Shown: positions 24,768 through 32,634, numbered from the stretch's first letter. The stretch is DNA of 32,916 nt from Granulicatella sp. WM01 (GCF_004570605.1 NZ_SPPB01000014.1:1-32916); one strand, 5' to 3'. Program-made: numbers and translations. Notes: generated by a model not told the origin, from the sequence alone.

Positions 24768-25409
24768 GTGGAGAATGTTGATAAATTAGTACAATTAATA
24801 ACAGATCGTCTGTTAGAAAATCTACAACATGCACCTACCAATAAGTCTGTTCTCTTAATTGGAGGGACAAGCAAGAATGTAGATGCGCTTGAAAAAGCAG
24901 GATATGTTCTAGTGGATGATCTTCAATTAACTACAGAATATATTGTAGTAGAGTCTATTCAAACGGATTCTCTTTTACGTATAGCATCACTATGCCCTAC
25001 AACTCAAGAGGAATCAGCATTAGTAAAAGGACTTCTACAAGGTAAAGCAGTATATGTCCTTAACTCTGCCTTACAATTAGAGGCGTATAAAAAAACAGCA
25101 ACACCGTTGTTGTTTAAAGAGTTATTGAATCAAAAACAAAAATTAGAAAAATATGGCGTTAAATTCTGTGATAATGTGGATTTTATAGCATCAACTGAAC
25201 CAGTTACACCACATAATCAAGTAGATGTATCATCTAGTCAGCAAGTGGTAAAATCTGATAAAAAATCTAAGTTAATTACTGAAGCAAAATTGAAAGATTT
25301 GAATTTGCGTGAAGGTGATGTCTTTGTAGCTGCTAAAGGAACTATTGTCACATCATTAGCTAAGGATTATTTAAAACGTCATAAAATTACGTTGCAAAAT
25401 GAAAAATAA
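24768..25409 (+). CDS. Eut-cluster hypothetical protein with shared C-terminal motif
   Basis: A 213-residue protein starting at GTG 24768. The N-terminus NVDKLVQLITDRLLENLQ is an amphipathic encapsulation-like helix. The middle (about 25-140) is a predicted alpha/beta region ('SVLLIGGTSKNVDALEKAGYVLVDD', 'VKGLLQGKAVYVLNSALQLEAYKKTATPLLFKELLNQKQKLEKYGVKF') reminiscent of flavoprotein-type folds. The C-terminal 45 residues ('LITEAKLKDLNLREGDVFVAAKGTIVTSLAKDYLKRHKITL') repeat the motif at the EutT N-terminus. Similar hypothetical proteins are known in Gram-positive eut clusters. The function is unknown, but cargo status is likely from the N-terminal helix. Confidence 0.7.
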   Translation: MENVDKLVQLITDRLLENLQHAPTNKSVLLIGGTSKNVDALEKAGYVLVDDLQLTTEYIVVESIQTDSLLRIASLCPTTQEESALVKGLLQGKAVYVLNSALQLEAYKKTATPLLFKELLNQKQKLEKYGVKFCDNVDFIASTEPVTPHNQVDVSSSQQVVKSDKKSKLITEAKLKDLNLREGDVFVAAKGTIVTSLAKDYLKRHKITLQNEK

Positions 25410-25424
25410 GATAGGAGAATAAAG

Positions 25425-25697
25425 ATGTTTGTTGGTAAAGTTGTTGGTAGCTTATGGGCTACTAGAAAAGATGAAAAATTGAATGGTTTAAAATTTTTAG
25501 TAGTAGAGCGTCAATTAAATGAACATCAAGTTGATCCTAATCTTGTTGTAGCAGCAGACCATGTTGGTGCAGGAGAAGGCGATTTGGTCATGGTGACTAC
25601 GGGAAGTGCTGCACGACGTAGTATGTCAAATGAAAACGTCCCTGTAGACATGGTTATTGTAGGTATTATTGATAAAGTAGAATATCCAAGAGATTAA
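25425..25697 (+). CDS. eutN: Pentameric vertex shell protein EutN
   Basis: A 90-residue EutN/CcmL-family (BMC-P) protein that caps compartment vertices. It has the characteristic start MFVGKVVGSLWATRKDEKLNGLKFLVV and the segments 'VAADHVGAGEGDLVMVTTGSAAR' and 'PVDMVIVGIIDKVE'. Length is normal for the family (about 85-95). RBS AGGAG lies 8 nt before ATG. Confidence 0.96.
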   Translation: MFVGKVVGSLWATRKDEKLNGLKFLVVERQLNEHQVDPNLVVAADHVGAGEGDLVMVTTGSAARRSMSNENVPVDMVIVGIIDKVEYPRD

Positions 25698-25718
25698 ACA
25701 TTAGGAGATATTAAAAAG

Positions 25719-26834
25719 ATGAGTGTAGATAAAATTATTATTTATATCATGGCAATCTTTATGATTATTGCTGCCGTAGACAAATGTATTGGTGGCAAAT
25801 TAGGGTTGAGTGAAAAATTTGAAGAAGGTATTATGGCAATGGGTGCCTTAGCCTTATCTATGGCTGGTATTATGGTAGTTGCACCAATTATTGCCTCTGT
25901 TTTAAGACCTATTGTTGTTCCAATGTATGAATCAGTAGGTGCTGATCCATCTATTTTTGCCACAACATTTATTGCAAATGATATGGGTGGAGCTCCATTA
26001 GCGTTAAGTTTAGCAAAAAACGAAGTTATTGGTAAATTAGCAGCGTATGTATTAGGTGCTATGATGGGTCCTACTATCGTGTTTACTATTCCAGTCGCTT
26101 TAGGAATTATTCAAAAAGAAGATCGTCCGTTATTGGCACGTGGTGTGTTATACGGTATTGTTACTATTCCAATTGGGTTCTTCTTAGGTGGTTTATTTGT
26201 TCCAGGTATCAACATTGTATCATTAGCAATTAACTTAGTTCCAATTGCTATTGTAGCTGGTTTAATTTTACTTGGATTAATTTTGATACCAAATGGCATG
26301 ATTAAAGGTTTTGAAATCTTTGGACAAGGTGTTGTTATTTTAGCAACATTAGGATTAGCTTTTGGTGGATTCCAATTATTAACAGAAACAGAATTTTTAG
26401 TGAATTTATATCCAGTAGTTGATGGCGTTCAATCAACTCCAGCTTCAGTATTAAAAGAAGCGTTTGAAGTTGTTGGACATATTGCTGTGACTTTAGCAGG
26501 AGCATTTGCATTAGTAGCTGTGTTTACTAAAGTGGCTAATAAACCTTTATTAGCTATTGGTAAATCTTTAGGCATGAATGAAGTGGGAGCTGCTGGTTTA
26601 GTAGCATCTATGGCAAATAATATTGCAATGTTCCAAATGTTAAAAGATATGGATAAACGTGGTAAAATCATTAACGTGGCGTTTGCCGTATCAGCGTCAT
26701 TTGTTATTGGAGATCATTTAGGATTTACTGCTGGTGCAGAATCATCAATGATTGTCCCAATGATTATCGCTAAATTAATTGGTGGGGTTACAGCGGTATT
26801 GTTAGCATTTATGTTAACTAGAAAAGAAGCATAA
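25719..26834 (+). CDS. eutH: Ethanolamine permease EutH
   Basis: A 371-residue integral membrane protein with about ten hydrophobic segments. Conserved features include 'MAIFMIIAAVDKCIGGKLGLSEKFEEG', 'VVPMYESVGADPSIFATTFIANDMGGAPLALSL' and 'GLVASMANNIAMFQMLKDMDKRGK', matching the EutH family. It imports ethanolamine, chiefly when the external concentration or pH is low. RBS AGGAG is 9 nt before ATG. Position near the operon end, before eutQ, is usual in Gram-positive clusters. Confidence 0.95.
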   Translation: MSVDKIIIYIMAIFMIIAAVDKCIGGKLGLSEKFEEGIMAMGALALSMAGIMVVAPIIASVLRPIVVPMYESVGADPSIFATTFIANDMGGAPLALSLAKNEVIGKLAAYVLGAMMGPTIVFTIPVALGIIQKEDRPLLARGVLYGIVTIPIGFFLGGLFVPGINIVSLAINLVPIAIVAGLILLGLILIPNGMIKGFEIFGQGVVILATLGLAFGGFQLLTETEFLVNLYPVVDGVQSTPASVLKEAFEVVGHIAVTLAGAFALVAVFTKVANKPLLAIGKSLGMNEVGAAGLVASMANNIAMFQMLKDMDKRGKIINVAFAVSASFVIGDHLGFTAGAESSMIVPMIIAKLIGGVTAVLLAFMLTRKEA

Positions 26835-26857
26835 TATAATAAACGGAGGCTTATTTT

Positions 26858-27310
26858 ATGGCTGAAATCAATCGTAATGAATTAGAATCATTAGTGCGTA
26901 AAATTTTGTTAGAAGAATTATTAACTAAAGATTCTGCAAAAAAAGTAAGTAAATCAGGGGTAACATCAATTCGTTTACCTAAATTAGATGTACGTGTTGA
27001 AGATCGCCTAGACACAGGTAATCCAGAACATCAAGTGTATACACGTGATTTATTAACATTAGATGAAAGCCCACGCTTAGGTTTAGGCTTAATGACAATG
27101 GAAAAAACAACATTCCCATGGCATTTGGAATACGATGAGGTTGACTACGTTATTGAAGGTCAATTAAATATTATCGTAGGTGATGAAGTGATGTCTGCTG
27201 GACCGGGTGAAGTTATTTTCATTCCTAAAGGCAGCGATATTCAATTCTCAGTTCCAGATAAAGCACGTTTTATTTATGTGACTTATCCAGCTGATTGGGC
27301 AAATCAATAA
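26858..27310 (+). CDS. eutQ: Cupin-domain protein EutQ (acetate kinase-like)
   Basis: A 150-residue protein with one C-terminal cupin barrel (about 55-145). It shows 'LGLGLMTMEKTTFPWHLEYDEVDYVIEGQLNIIVGDEVMSAGPGEVIFIPKGSDIQFSVPDKARFIYVTYPADW'. Salmonella EutQ has acetate kinase activity, which would turn PduL-made acetyl-phosphate into acetate plus ATP. It is shorter than enterobacterial EutQ (about 230), lacking the N-terminal region. Instead it starts with NRNELESLVRKILLEELL, an encapsulation-like helix. RBS CGGAGG is upstream. Three hairpins follow and end the operon. Confidence 0.92.
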   Translation: MAEINRNELESLVRKILLEELLTKDSAKKVSKSGVTSIRLPKLDVRVEDRLDTGNPEHQVYTRDLLTLDESPRLGLGLMTMEKTTFPWHLEYDEVDYVIEGQLNIIVGDEVMSAGPGEVIFIPKGSDIQFSVPDKARFIYVTYPADWANQ

Positions 27311-27317
27311 AGTTATA

Positions 27318-27354
27318 GAAAATGAAGGAACCCTACAAGGAGTTCCTTCATTTT
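27318..27354. terminator. First hairpin after eutQ (operon terminator)
   Basis: AAAATGAAGGAAC (27319-27331) pairs with GTTCCTTCATTTT (27342-27354) around a 10-nt loop. The T-rich 3' flank is contained in the stem end (ATTTTCGGTTCT). Confidence 0.75.
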
Positions 27355-27356
27355 CG

Positions 27357-27414
27357 GTTCTATAATAAATAGGGTTGATGAAAAAAGTTCATTAACCCTA
27401 TTTGACATAGAACC
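27357..27414. repeat. Long nested hairpin between convergent operons
   Basis: The outer arms are GGTTCTAT (27357-27364) and ATAGAACC (27407-27414). A second stem is AAATAGGGTT (27367-27376) with AACCCTATTT (27394-27403). An inner TGATGAA/TTCATTA stem closes on AAAAG. Almost the full 58 nt is self-complementary. Confidence 0.7.
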
Positions 27415-27421
27415 ATAATTT

Positions 27422-27459
27422 AAAACAATCGTGTTGGCTTTTGCCAACACGATTGTTTT
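27422..27459. terminator. Bidirectional terminator (third hairpin)
   Basis: AAAACAATCGTGTTGGC (27422-27438) and its perfect complement 27443-27459 enclose loop TTTT. The A/T ends give T tracts on both strands, so it serves both the eut operon and the convergent transporter gene ending at 27522. Confidence 0.88.
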
Positions 27460-27521
27460 ATACACAAAAGTGCTTTTTATCAATATAACGCATTTATTAG
27501 CAATTTTAAGAAGTCTCGCTA

Positions 27522-29156
27522 TTAACTTGCAATTCCTGTTTTGTCAACGGCTTCTCCGATGTTTCTAAAATGGTCTGAAATACGTTCTAAGTTACTTAAC
27601 AAGTCCATGACAATGACACCTGATTCAGGTGTAGCAATATCTTTATTCATACGGAGAACATGATTTCGGCGAATATCAAGTTTTAATGTATCAATTTGTC
27701 TTTCAATATCAATAATCCGGTTAATATCTTCAATATTACCAGTTGACATGGCATCAATAGCTAGACGGAAACCTGTAAGGACAAGCTCGTAAACGTGGTT
27801 TAGCTCACTGATAACAGTATCATCTAATACAATATTTTGTTCGATAGCCTCACGTGCATACTCAGCAATATTTTCCGCATGATCAGAGATGCGTTCCACA
27901 TCATGAATAGAGTTAAACAAATAGTCGATACGTTGTAATTCTGTGCTTGAAATAGTTTCTTGTTTGGATAATTCAACAAGGTATTCAATAAGTTGTTTTT
28001 CGTATTTATTGACACGTTTTTCATGACGGATAGCCTCTTTAACTGCAGCAGAATCTTTAAGTTGGATTGCTTGAATAGCAGAAGTGATTGTTTTTTCTGC
28101 TTCACTTGACATCAAAATAAACTCATATAGTGCATTGTTTAAGGCGATGGCAGGTGTTTGTAATAAATAGGGATCTAAATAAGTTGAATTTTTTTGTGCA
28201 TCCATAGCATTTTCTTCAGGGGTAATTGGTAAAATCCAATAGACGAGTTTTAATAGCAATGTTGAAAATGGGAACAAAACTATGACATTAACAATATTAA
28301 ATAAGCTATGTGCATTTGCAATCTGTCTAGCAATATCATTAGGTGTTGCATGTTCAACAACTGCTGTTAATGTACTGGTTAAAAATAGCATAAAGTAAAT
28401 GGTGCCAATAATATTGAATGATAAATGGATTAATGCAACACGTTTTCCTTTGCGAGATGTTCCTAAAGAACTAATTAGTGCGGTTGTACATGTTCCAATA
28501 TTATCTCCAAAAATGATGTAAATGGCTGTTGATAAAGGCAAAATGCCATTTGCTGCTAGAGCAATTAAAACACCTATAGTTGCACTTGAACTTTGTAAGA
28601 CAAAGGTCATGATTAGACCGATAGCTAATCCGATTAATGGATTGCTTCCATATTTTAAAATCCAATCCACAAAAACAGGAGATTCTTTCAATGGAGAAAG
28701 TGAATCTTTTAAATAGTTCATGCCAATAAAGAGAATCCCAAATCCAATAAGAATATCTGAGGCATCTTTTAGTGACATTTTTTTTGTCACACTTTTCATA
28801 ATAATTCCACTGGCAATAGCGATAGGTGCTAGTTGTGTAAGATTTAATGAAACAAGTTGTCCAGTAATTGTTGTTCCAATGTTGGCACCAAAAATGATAC
28901 CTATAGCTTGTTGTAGTGACATCAATCCAGCATTTACAAAACTGACAACCATAACAGACGTTGCACTAGAACTTTGGATAATCATTGTAACAAACATACC
29001 TACAATGACTGCCATAAACTTAGTTCGTGTAAGTTTTTGAATAATTCCTTTTAGTTTATCGCCAGCAACTTTTTGTAGTCCGGCTGCCATTAAATTCATT
29101 CCGTATAGAAATAGAGCAAGTCCAGCAATGGCACTTAATAACATTTCAATTGACAT
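27522..29156 (-). CDS. Na/Pi-cotransporter family protein with PhoU-like domain
   Basis: The 544-residue protein has two membrane repeats of the Na/Pi cotransporter family, each with a QSSSAT motif (IIQSSSATSVMVVSF and VLQSSSATIGVLIAL). A soluble C-terminal helical region of about 200 residues follows, resembling PhoU ('HDVERISDHAENIAEYAREAI', 'SNLERISDHFRNIGEAVDK'). Family members (NptA/YjbB-like) move phosphate across the membrane; direction and ion coupling are not evident from sequence. RBS AGGAG lies 7 nt before ATG 29156. It lies 58 nt downstream of the HAD nucleotidase gene on the same strand and is probably co-transcribed with it. Confidence 0.92.
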   Translation of the reverse strand: MSIEMLLSAIAGLALFLYGMNLMAAGLQKVAGDKLKGIIQKLTRTKFMAVIVGMFVTMIIQSSSATSVMVVSFVNAGLMSLQQAIGIIFGANIGTTITGQLVSLNLTQLAPIAIASGIIMKSVTKKMSLKDASDILIGFGILFIGMNYLKDSLSPLKESPVFVDWILKYGSNPLIGLAIGLIMTFVLQSSSATIGVLIALAANGILPLSTAIYIIFGDNIGTCTTALISSLGTSRKGKRVALIHLSFNIIGTIYFMLFLTSTLTAVVEHATPNDIARQIANAHSLFNIVNVIVLFPFSTLLLKLVYWILPITPEENAMDAQKNSTYLDPYLLQTPAIALNNALYEFILMSSEAEKTITSAIQAIQLKDSAAVKEAIRHEKRVNKYEKQLIEYLVELSKQETISSTELQRIDYLFNSIHDVERISDHAENIAEYAREAIEQNIVLDDTVISELNHVYELVLTGFRLAIDAMSTGNIEDINRIIDIERQIDTLKLDIRRNHVLRMNKDIATPESGVIVMDLLSNLERISDHFRNIGEAVDKTGIAS

Positions 29157-29214
29157 ATAAACACTCCTAAATACATTCTATTTTGTATTTTACAACAAAA
29201 ATGTAAAACTGTCT

Positions 29215-29904
29215 TTATTTATCTTGTAATAATTCTGAAAGTGATGAAATAACATGTGTTGGACAAATATTTTTCGAATAAGACCTATGCTTAGGAGTAA
29301 TCCAGCATGTGTCAATCTGACTAAGGTTTCCTCCATATATATCAGCTTGTAGCGAATCTCCAATGATTAATACAGATTGTTTATCTGTAATGGTTAAAGC
29401 ATCTAAAACATAGTCAAAAAAACGTATATCAGGTTTTTGATACCCAATACTGTCTGAAATAAAGATACGTTCTTTAAAAAAAGGATATAGTTGATTGTTT
29501 TTTAAACGTGATATTTGTGTATCATGTACACCATTTGTGATAATGGCTAATTGATGTGTTTTTGCTAAGGTTTGGACAACATGCAATGTGTCTGAAAAAA
29601 GTTGATTTCCTGAACTTAGCCATTGACGATATAACACATCTGTGTGGTTGGCATCAATTTCTAAGTTGAAACGTTTAAAAAATAAGCTGAAGCGTTGAGA
29701 AAGTACTTCTGATTTTGACAACGTTCCTTGTTCATACTGGCTCCATAATTGCTTGTTTATCTCTTGGTAGTCTAAGTAATGCTTTGAGCAGTAAGGAATA
29801 TTAAAGTATTCCAATAATTTTTTAAACGCAGTCTGTTGAGCTAGCTGAAAATCTAACAGCGTATCATCTATATCAAATAAAATGGTTTTATATTTTTTTA
29901 GCAT
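29215..29904 (-). CDS. HAD-superfamily nucleotidase/phosphatase (YjjG/YfnB type)
   Basis: The 229-residue cytosolic HAD hydrolase has motif I FDIDDTLLDF (about residue 10) and an all-helical cap (about 20-95). Motif II is in 'LAIITNGVHDTQISRL', the conserved lysine is in 'SDSIGYQKPDIRFFDY', and motif IV is LIIGDSLQADIYGG. The pattern matches the YjjG/YfnB nucleotidases, which hydrolyse pyrimidine or non-canonical nucleotide monophosphates. The exact substrate is unknown. ATG 29904 is preferred over 29910, because RBS AAAGGAA would be only 1 nt from the latter. Confidence 0.88.
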   Translation of the reverse strand: MLKKYKTILFDIDDTLLDFQLAQQTAFKKLLEYFNIPYCSKHYLDYQEINKQLWSQYEQGTLSKSEVLSQRFSLFFKRFNLEIDANHTDVLYRQWLSSGNQLFSDTLHVVQTLAKTHQLAIITNGVHDTQISRLKNNQLYPFFKERIFISDSIGYQKPDIRFFDYVLDALTITDKQSVLIIGDSLQADIYGGNLSQIDTCWITPKHRSYSKNICPTHVISSLSELLQDK

Positions 29905-29933
29905 AGTCATTTCCTTTTTTAGTTGTTTTATTT

Positions 29934-29962
29934 ATTGTAAGAGCCATATAATAGATTGTCAA
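29934..29962 (-). promoter_or_regulatory. Promoter of the HAD-Na/Pi operon
   Basis: On the minus strand TTGACA (29962-29957) and TACAAT (29939-29934) are 17 bp apart. The predicted start is about 25 nt before the HAD gene start codon. Confidence 0.82.
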
Positions 29963-30011
29963 TGTAAAACTAGATAGCTACATCATATTGAAAAAGTATA
30001 TAAATAATTAT

Positions 30012-30040
30012 TTGATTATTGAAGCATTCTACATTACAAT
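30012..30040 (+). promoter_or_regulatory. Promoter of the Lrp-aminotransferase operon
   Basis: TTGATT (30012-30017) and TACAAT (30035-30040) are 17 bp apart, leaving a leader of about 70 nt before the 105-aa gene. Confidence 0.75.
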
Positions 30041-30114
30041 GGAAACATCATATAAAAATAAGCACGCTAAAAAATAAACGTGTAAAATTGAAGTGTGAAT
30101 AAGGAAGTTAATTT

Positions 30115-30432
30115 ATGGGAAAAAAGTGTAAAAAGACAGTAATTACAACAGATGATGTTGTTCTAGTGGACGGATATTATATGCCTAAAATGATTGTGGA
30201 ACCTTATAAGCGAATGAGAGCTGCTTGTATTTTTGAAATGAGTAGGTGCTTTGAGGAAAAAGGGTATTCTGTAGCGACAATTGTTGAAGAATTGGGCATG
30301 TCTATGCATGTTAAACATGAAGAACGTGTAATGTATCGTATTGATTTATCTCCACAGCACGTATCCCATATTGACAAGTTGTTGGGAACAAATAGATTAA
30401 TGGCTTATTTAGACACATTTAAGGAGGATTAA
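30115..30432 (+). CDS. Unknown 105-aa protein, first gene of the Lrp operon
   Basis: Starts at ATG 30115 with RBS AGGAAG 8 nt upstream. I do not recognise a family. The N-terminus is basic (MGKKCKKT). It continues with TTDDVVLVDGYYMPKMIV, a helical stretch (EPYKRMRAACIFEMSRCFEEKG) and a C-terminal segment with 'IDLSPQHVSHIDKLLGTNRLMAYLDTF'. There is no signal peptide or membrane span. Its stop overlaps the Lrp gene by one base (TAATG), so the two are coupled. The overlap and good RBS support a real gene. Confidence 0.75.
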   Translation: MGKKCKKTVITTDDVVLVDGYYMPKMIVEPYKRMRAACIFEMSRCFEEKGYSVATIVEELGMSMHVKHEERVMYRIDLSPQHVSHIDKLLGTNRLMAYLDTFKED

Positions 30433-30434
30433 TG

Positions 30435-30923
30435 ATGACAAAATTAAAAGAACAAATATTAAATTTATTGGAAACGAACGGGAAATTAACATACGAAGAA
30501 TTGGCAGTATTGCTAGGCGAAACTACAGAAATTATTCAGCAAGTTGTTGAGGAACTAGAAAAAGAGGGCATTATTAGTGGGTATCAAGCACTAATTAACT
30601 GGGATAAGGCAAATACAGATGATGTTTCTGCTGTTATTGAATTAAAAGTGACTCCACGCAAAGGAAGCGGATTTGATGATATAGCCGAGCAAATTTATCA
30701 ATATCCTGAAGTTGAAGCGTTGTATTTGATGTCGGGAAGTTATGATTTTATGGTCATTTTACGTAAATCGACGATGCGAAATATTGCGAAATTTGTCAAT
30801 AAATTAGCTATGTTAGATGAAATTGTTAGTACAGCAACACACGTTGTTCTTGTTCGTTATAAAGATCATGGAACAGTTTTTGTGCAAGAAAAACAAGATA
30901 AACGAATGGTGGTAAGTCACTAA
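30435..30923 (+). CDS. Lrp/AsnC-family transcriptional regulator
   Basis: A 162-residue regulator. The N-terminal winged helix-turn-helix is about 1-60 (LKEQILNLLETNGKLTYEELA...VVEELEKEGIISGYQALINW). The C-terminal RAM ligand/oligomer domain is about 65-150 ('VSAVIELKVTPRKGSGFDDIAEQIYQYPEVEALYLMSGSYDFMVIL'). Members of this family respond to amino acids. ATG 30435 is preferred to 30432 because RBS AAGGAGG lies 7 nt upstream. Its stop overlaps the aminotransferase start (TAATG), which suggests it controls this operon. Confidence 0.92.
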   Translation: MTKLKEQILNLLETNGKLTYEELAVLLGETTEIIQQVVEELEKEGIISGYQALINWDKANTDDVSAVIELKVTPRKGSGFDDIAEQIYQYPEVEALYLMSGSYDFMVILRKSTMRNIAKFVNKLAMLDEIVSTATHVVLVRYKDHGTVFVQEKQDKRMVVSH

Positions 30924-32086
30924 TGAGAGAAATTTTGAATAGTAAAGTACAAAAATTACAATCTTCTGGAATTAGACGCTTTTTTGGATTGGCAGCAAGC
31001 ATGGACAATGTGATTTCTTTAGGTGTTGGAGAACCGGATTTTGAAACACCTTGGATTATTAAAGAAGCGGCGATACAATCTATTCAAAAAGGACAAACAT
31101 TTTATTCAAGTAATGCAGGGTTGTTGCCATTAAGACAAGGCGTATCAGATTTTGTTAAACGGAAGTATCAATTAAACTATAATCCAGAAAATGAAATATT
31201 AATGACTGTTGGTGGAAGTGAAGCGATTGATTTAGCTATGAGAACGCTGATAGATGTTGATGATGAAATTATTGTGACATCACCAAATTATGTGTCTTAC
31301 GGTCCGTGTATAGAACTAGCAGGAGGAATACCTGTTTATTTAGACTTAAAAGAGGAAAATGAGTTTAAATTATTGCCTGATGAATTGGAGCGCTCTATTA
31401 CATCTAAAACAAAGGCTTTAGTTATCACATTTCCCAATAATCCAACAGGGGCTATTATGGAAAAAGAAGATCTCGAAAAAATAGCTGAAGTTGTCAAAAA
31501 ACATGATATTTTCGTTATTAGTGATGAAATGTATAGCGAATTAACTTATACATCTACCCCTCACTATAGTATAGGGGCGATTGATGGCATGAAAGAACGC
31601 TCTATTATTTTAAATGGATTTTCAAAAGCCTTTGCTATGACAGGTTGGCGATTAGGATTTGTGCTAGCACCAGAAAAAGTCATTGAGGCAATGGTTAAAA
31701 TTCATCAATATACAATTGTTGCTCCTGCAACATTTGTACAATATGCTGCTATTCAAGCGATTAATACATGTGATGACGAGATTGAAACGATGCGTCTATC
31801 TTACAACCAAAGACGGAGATTTTTGTTGAATAAATTAAAACAAATGAATTTACATTGTTTTGAACCAAGAGGAGCATTTTATCTATTCGTTAATATTCAG
31901 CAATTTGGTATGAGTTCAGAAGAATTTTGTGAACGGTTATTGCACGCAGAACATTTAGCAATTGTTCCTGGATCAGCCTTTGGGCAAGCCGGAGAGGGAT
32001 TTGTACGTATTTCTTATGCGTATTCATTAGAACAGTTAAAAGAAGCCATGCAACGTTTAGAGCGTTTTGTTAAATCATTAGTGTAA
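30923..32086 (+). CDS. Class I/II PLP-dependent aminotransferase
   Basis: A 387-residue fold-type I enzyme of the PatA/AspC-like group. It shows 'NVISLGVGEPDFETPWIIKEAA', 'FYSSNAGLLPLRQGVSDFV', 'ITFPNNPTGAIMEKEDLEKIA', 'ISDEMYSEL', the PLP-binding lysine in GFSKAFAMTGWRLGF, and C-terminal 'FVRISYAYSLEQLKEAMQRL' with the substrate arginine. The substrate could be aspartate, aromatic or N-acetyl-diaminopimelate; sequence alone does not decide. It is translationally coupled to the Lrp regulator. A weak hairpin (32111-32129) without a T tract lies downstream. Confidence 0.9.
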   Translation: MREILNSKVQKLQSSGIRRFFGLAASMDNVISLGVGEPDFETPWIIKEAAIQSIQKGQTFYSSNAGLLPLRQGVSDFVKRKYQLNYNPENEILMTVGGSEAIDLAMRTLIDVDDEIIVTSPNYVSYGPCIELAGGIPVYLDLKEENEFKLLPDELERSITSKTKALVITFPNNPTGAIMEKEDLEKIAEVVKKHDIFVISDEMYSELTYTSTPHYSIGAIDGMKERSIILNGFSKAFAMTGWRLGFVLAPEKVIEAMVKIHQYTIVAPATFVQYAAIQAINTCDDEIETMRLSYNQRRRFLLNKLKQMNLHCFEPRGAFYLFVNIQQFGMSSEEFCERLLHAEHLAIVPGSAFGQAGEGFVRISYAYSLEQLKEAMQRLERFVKSLV

Positions 32087-32110
32087 AAATGTATCTGTTT
32101 GATGTATGTG

Positions 32111-32129
32111 ATGTTTAGATTCTAAACAT
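32111..32129 (+). terminator. Weak hairpin after the aminotransferase gene
   Basis: ATGTTTAG (32111-32118) and CTAAACAT (32122-32129) form an 8-bp stem with a 3-nt loop, 25 nt past the stop. No T run follows, so termination is doubtful. Confidence 0.3.
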
Positions 32130-32557
32130 GAAAGTCTGAAAAATCTTGTCATTATATAGTGATAGCTGGAAATTAATAGACACACAAGGAGAAATTCAGT
32201 ATTTTTAAAGGGTCGTTTATACAAGATGTGAAATAGTCCAGCATTATAATATATAATAAGAGCGTACTGTTGTGCTGAATACTAAAAAAGATATGGCAGC
32301 TAGGTAGACAAGATAAAAAATTGAACGCACTATTTAGTTATAAAAAACATGTCAAAGGACTAAGGCACTTGATATGTTGAGAATATGCTCAAAAAAGCTA
32401 GTGGATAAAAAATCGTTTATAAGTAAAAATGAGTGATACTATAAAACTGGCTATCTTTAAACAGGATGATTGCCAGTTTCCATGTTTTATTCCTACATCT
32501 GTTGCCAAGGTGTTGTAATGCTGCAACTTTTCCTGTAATTGAGTAGAGTTTCAGTGT
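32130..32557. other. Gene-free stretch between the aminotransferase and the IS end
   Basis: No open frame with credible initiation was seen. AAAACTGGC (32443-32451) and GCCAGTTT (32472-32479) form a loose inverted repeat. A segment TGGAAACTGGCA on the minus strand also occurs in the transposase C-terminus (near 32730-32743), so part of this stretch could be IS-derived. Confidence 0.4.
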
Positions 32558-32558
32558 C

Positions 32559-32585
32559 AATCGAAAATGAAAATGTCCCAAAATG
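32559..32585. repeat. Putative IS terminal inverted repeat (right copy)
   Basis: AAAATGTCCCAAAATG (32570-32585) is the exact reverse complement of 71-86, and the adjoining AATCGA..ATGA also matches with small indels. It lies downstream of the minus-strand transposase 3' end, the expected place for the other terminal repeat of the same IS type. Confidence 0.55.
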
Positions 32586-32592
32586 TGGGCCA

Positions 32593-32634
32593 CTATAAGT
32601 GCAATGATTTTAAAAAAAATCATTGCACTTATAG
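32593..32634. terminator. 19-bp hairpin after the IS transposase
   Basis: CTATAAGTGCAATGATTTT (32593-32611) and its perfect complement 32616-32634 enclose AAAA. It lies between the transposase stop (32662) and the terminal repeat. It probably blocks readthrough at the IS end. Confidence 0.65.

Noticed and set aside
32417-32623. 68-aa minus-strand frame before the IS end
   Set aside because: It runs through the 19-bp hairpin and the terminal repeat and lacks an RBS. It shares a short TGGAAACTGGCA stretch with the transposase but is not homologous over its length.
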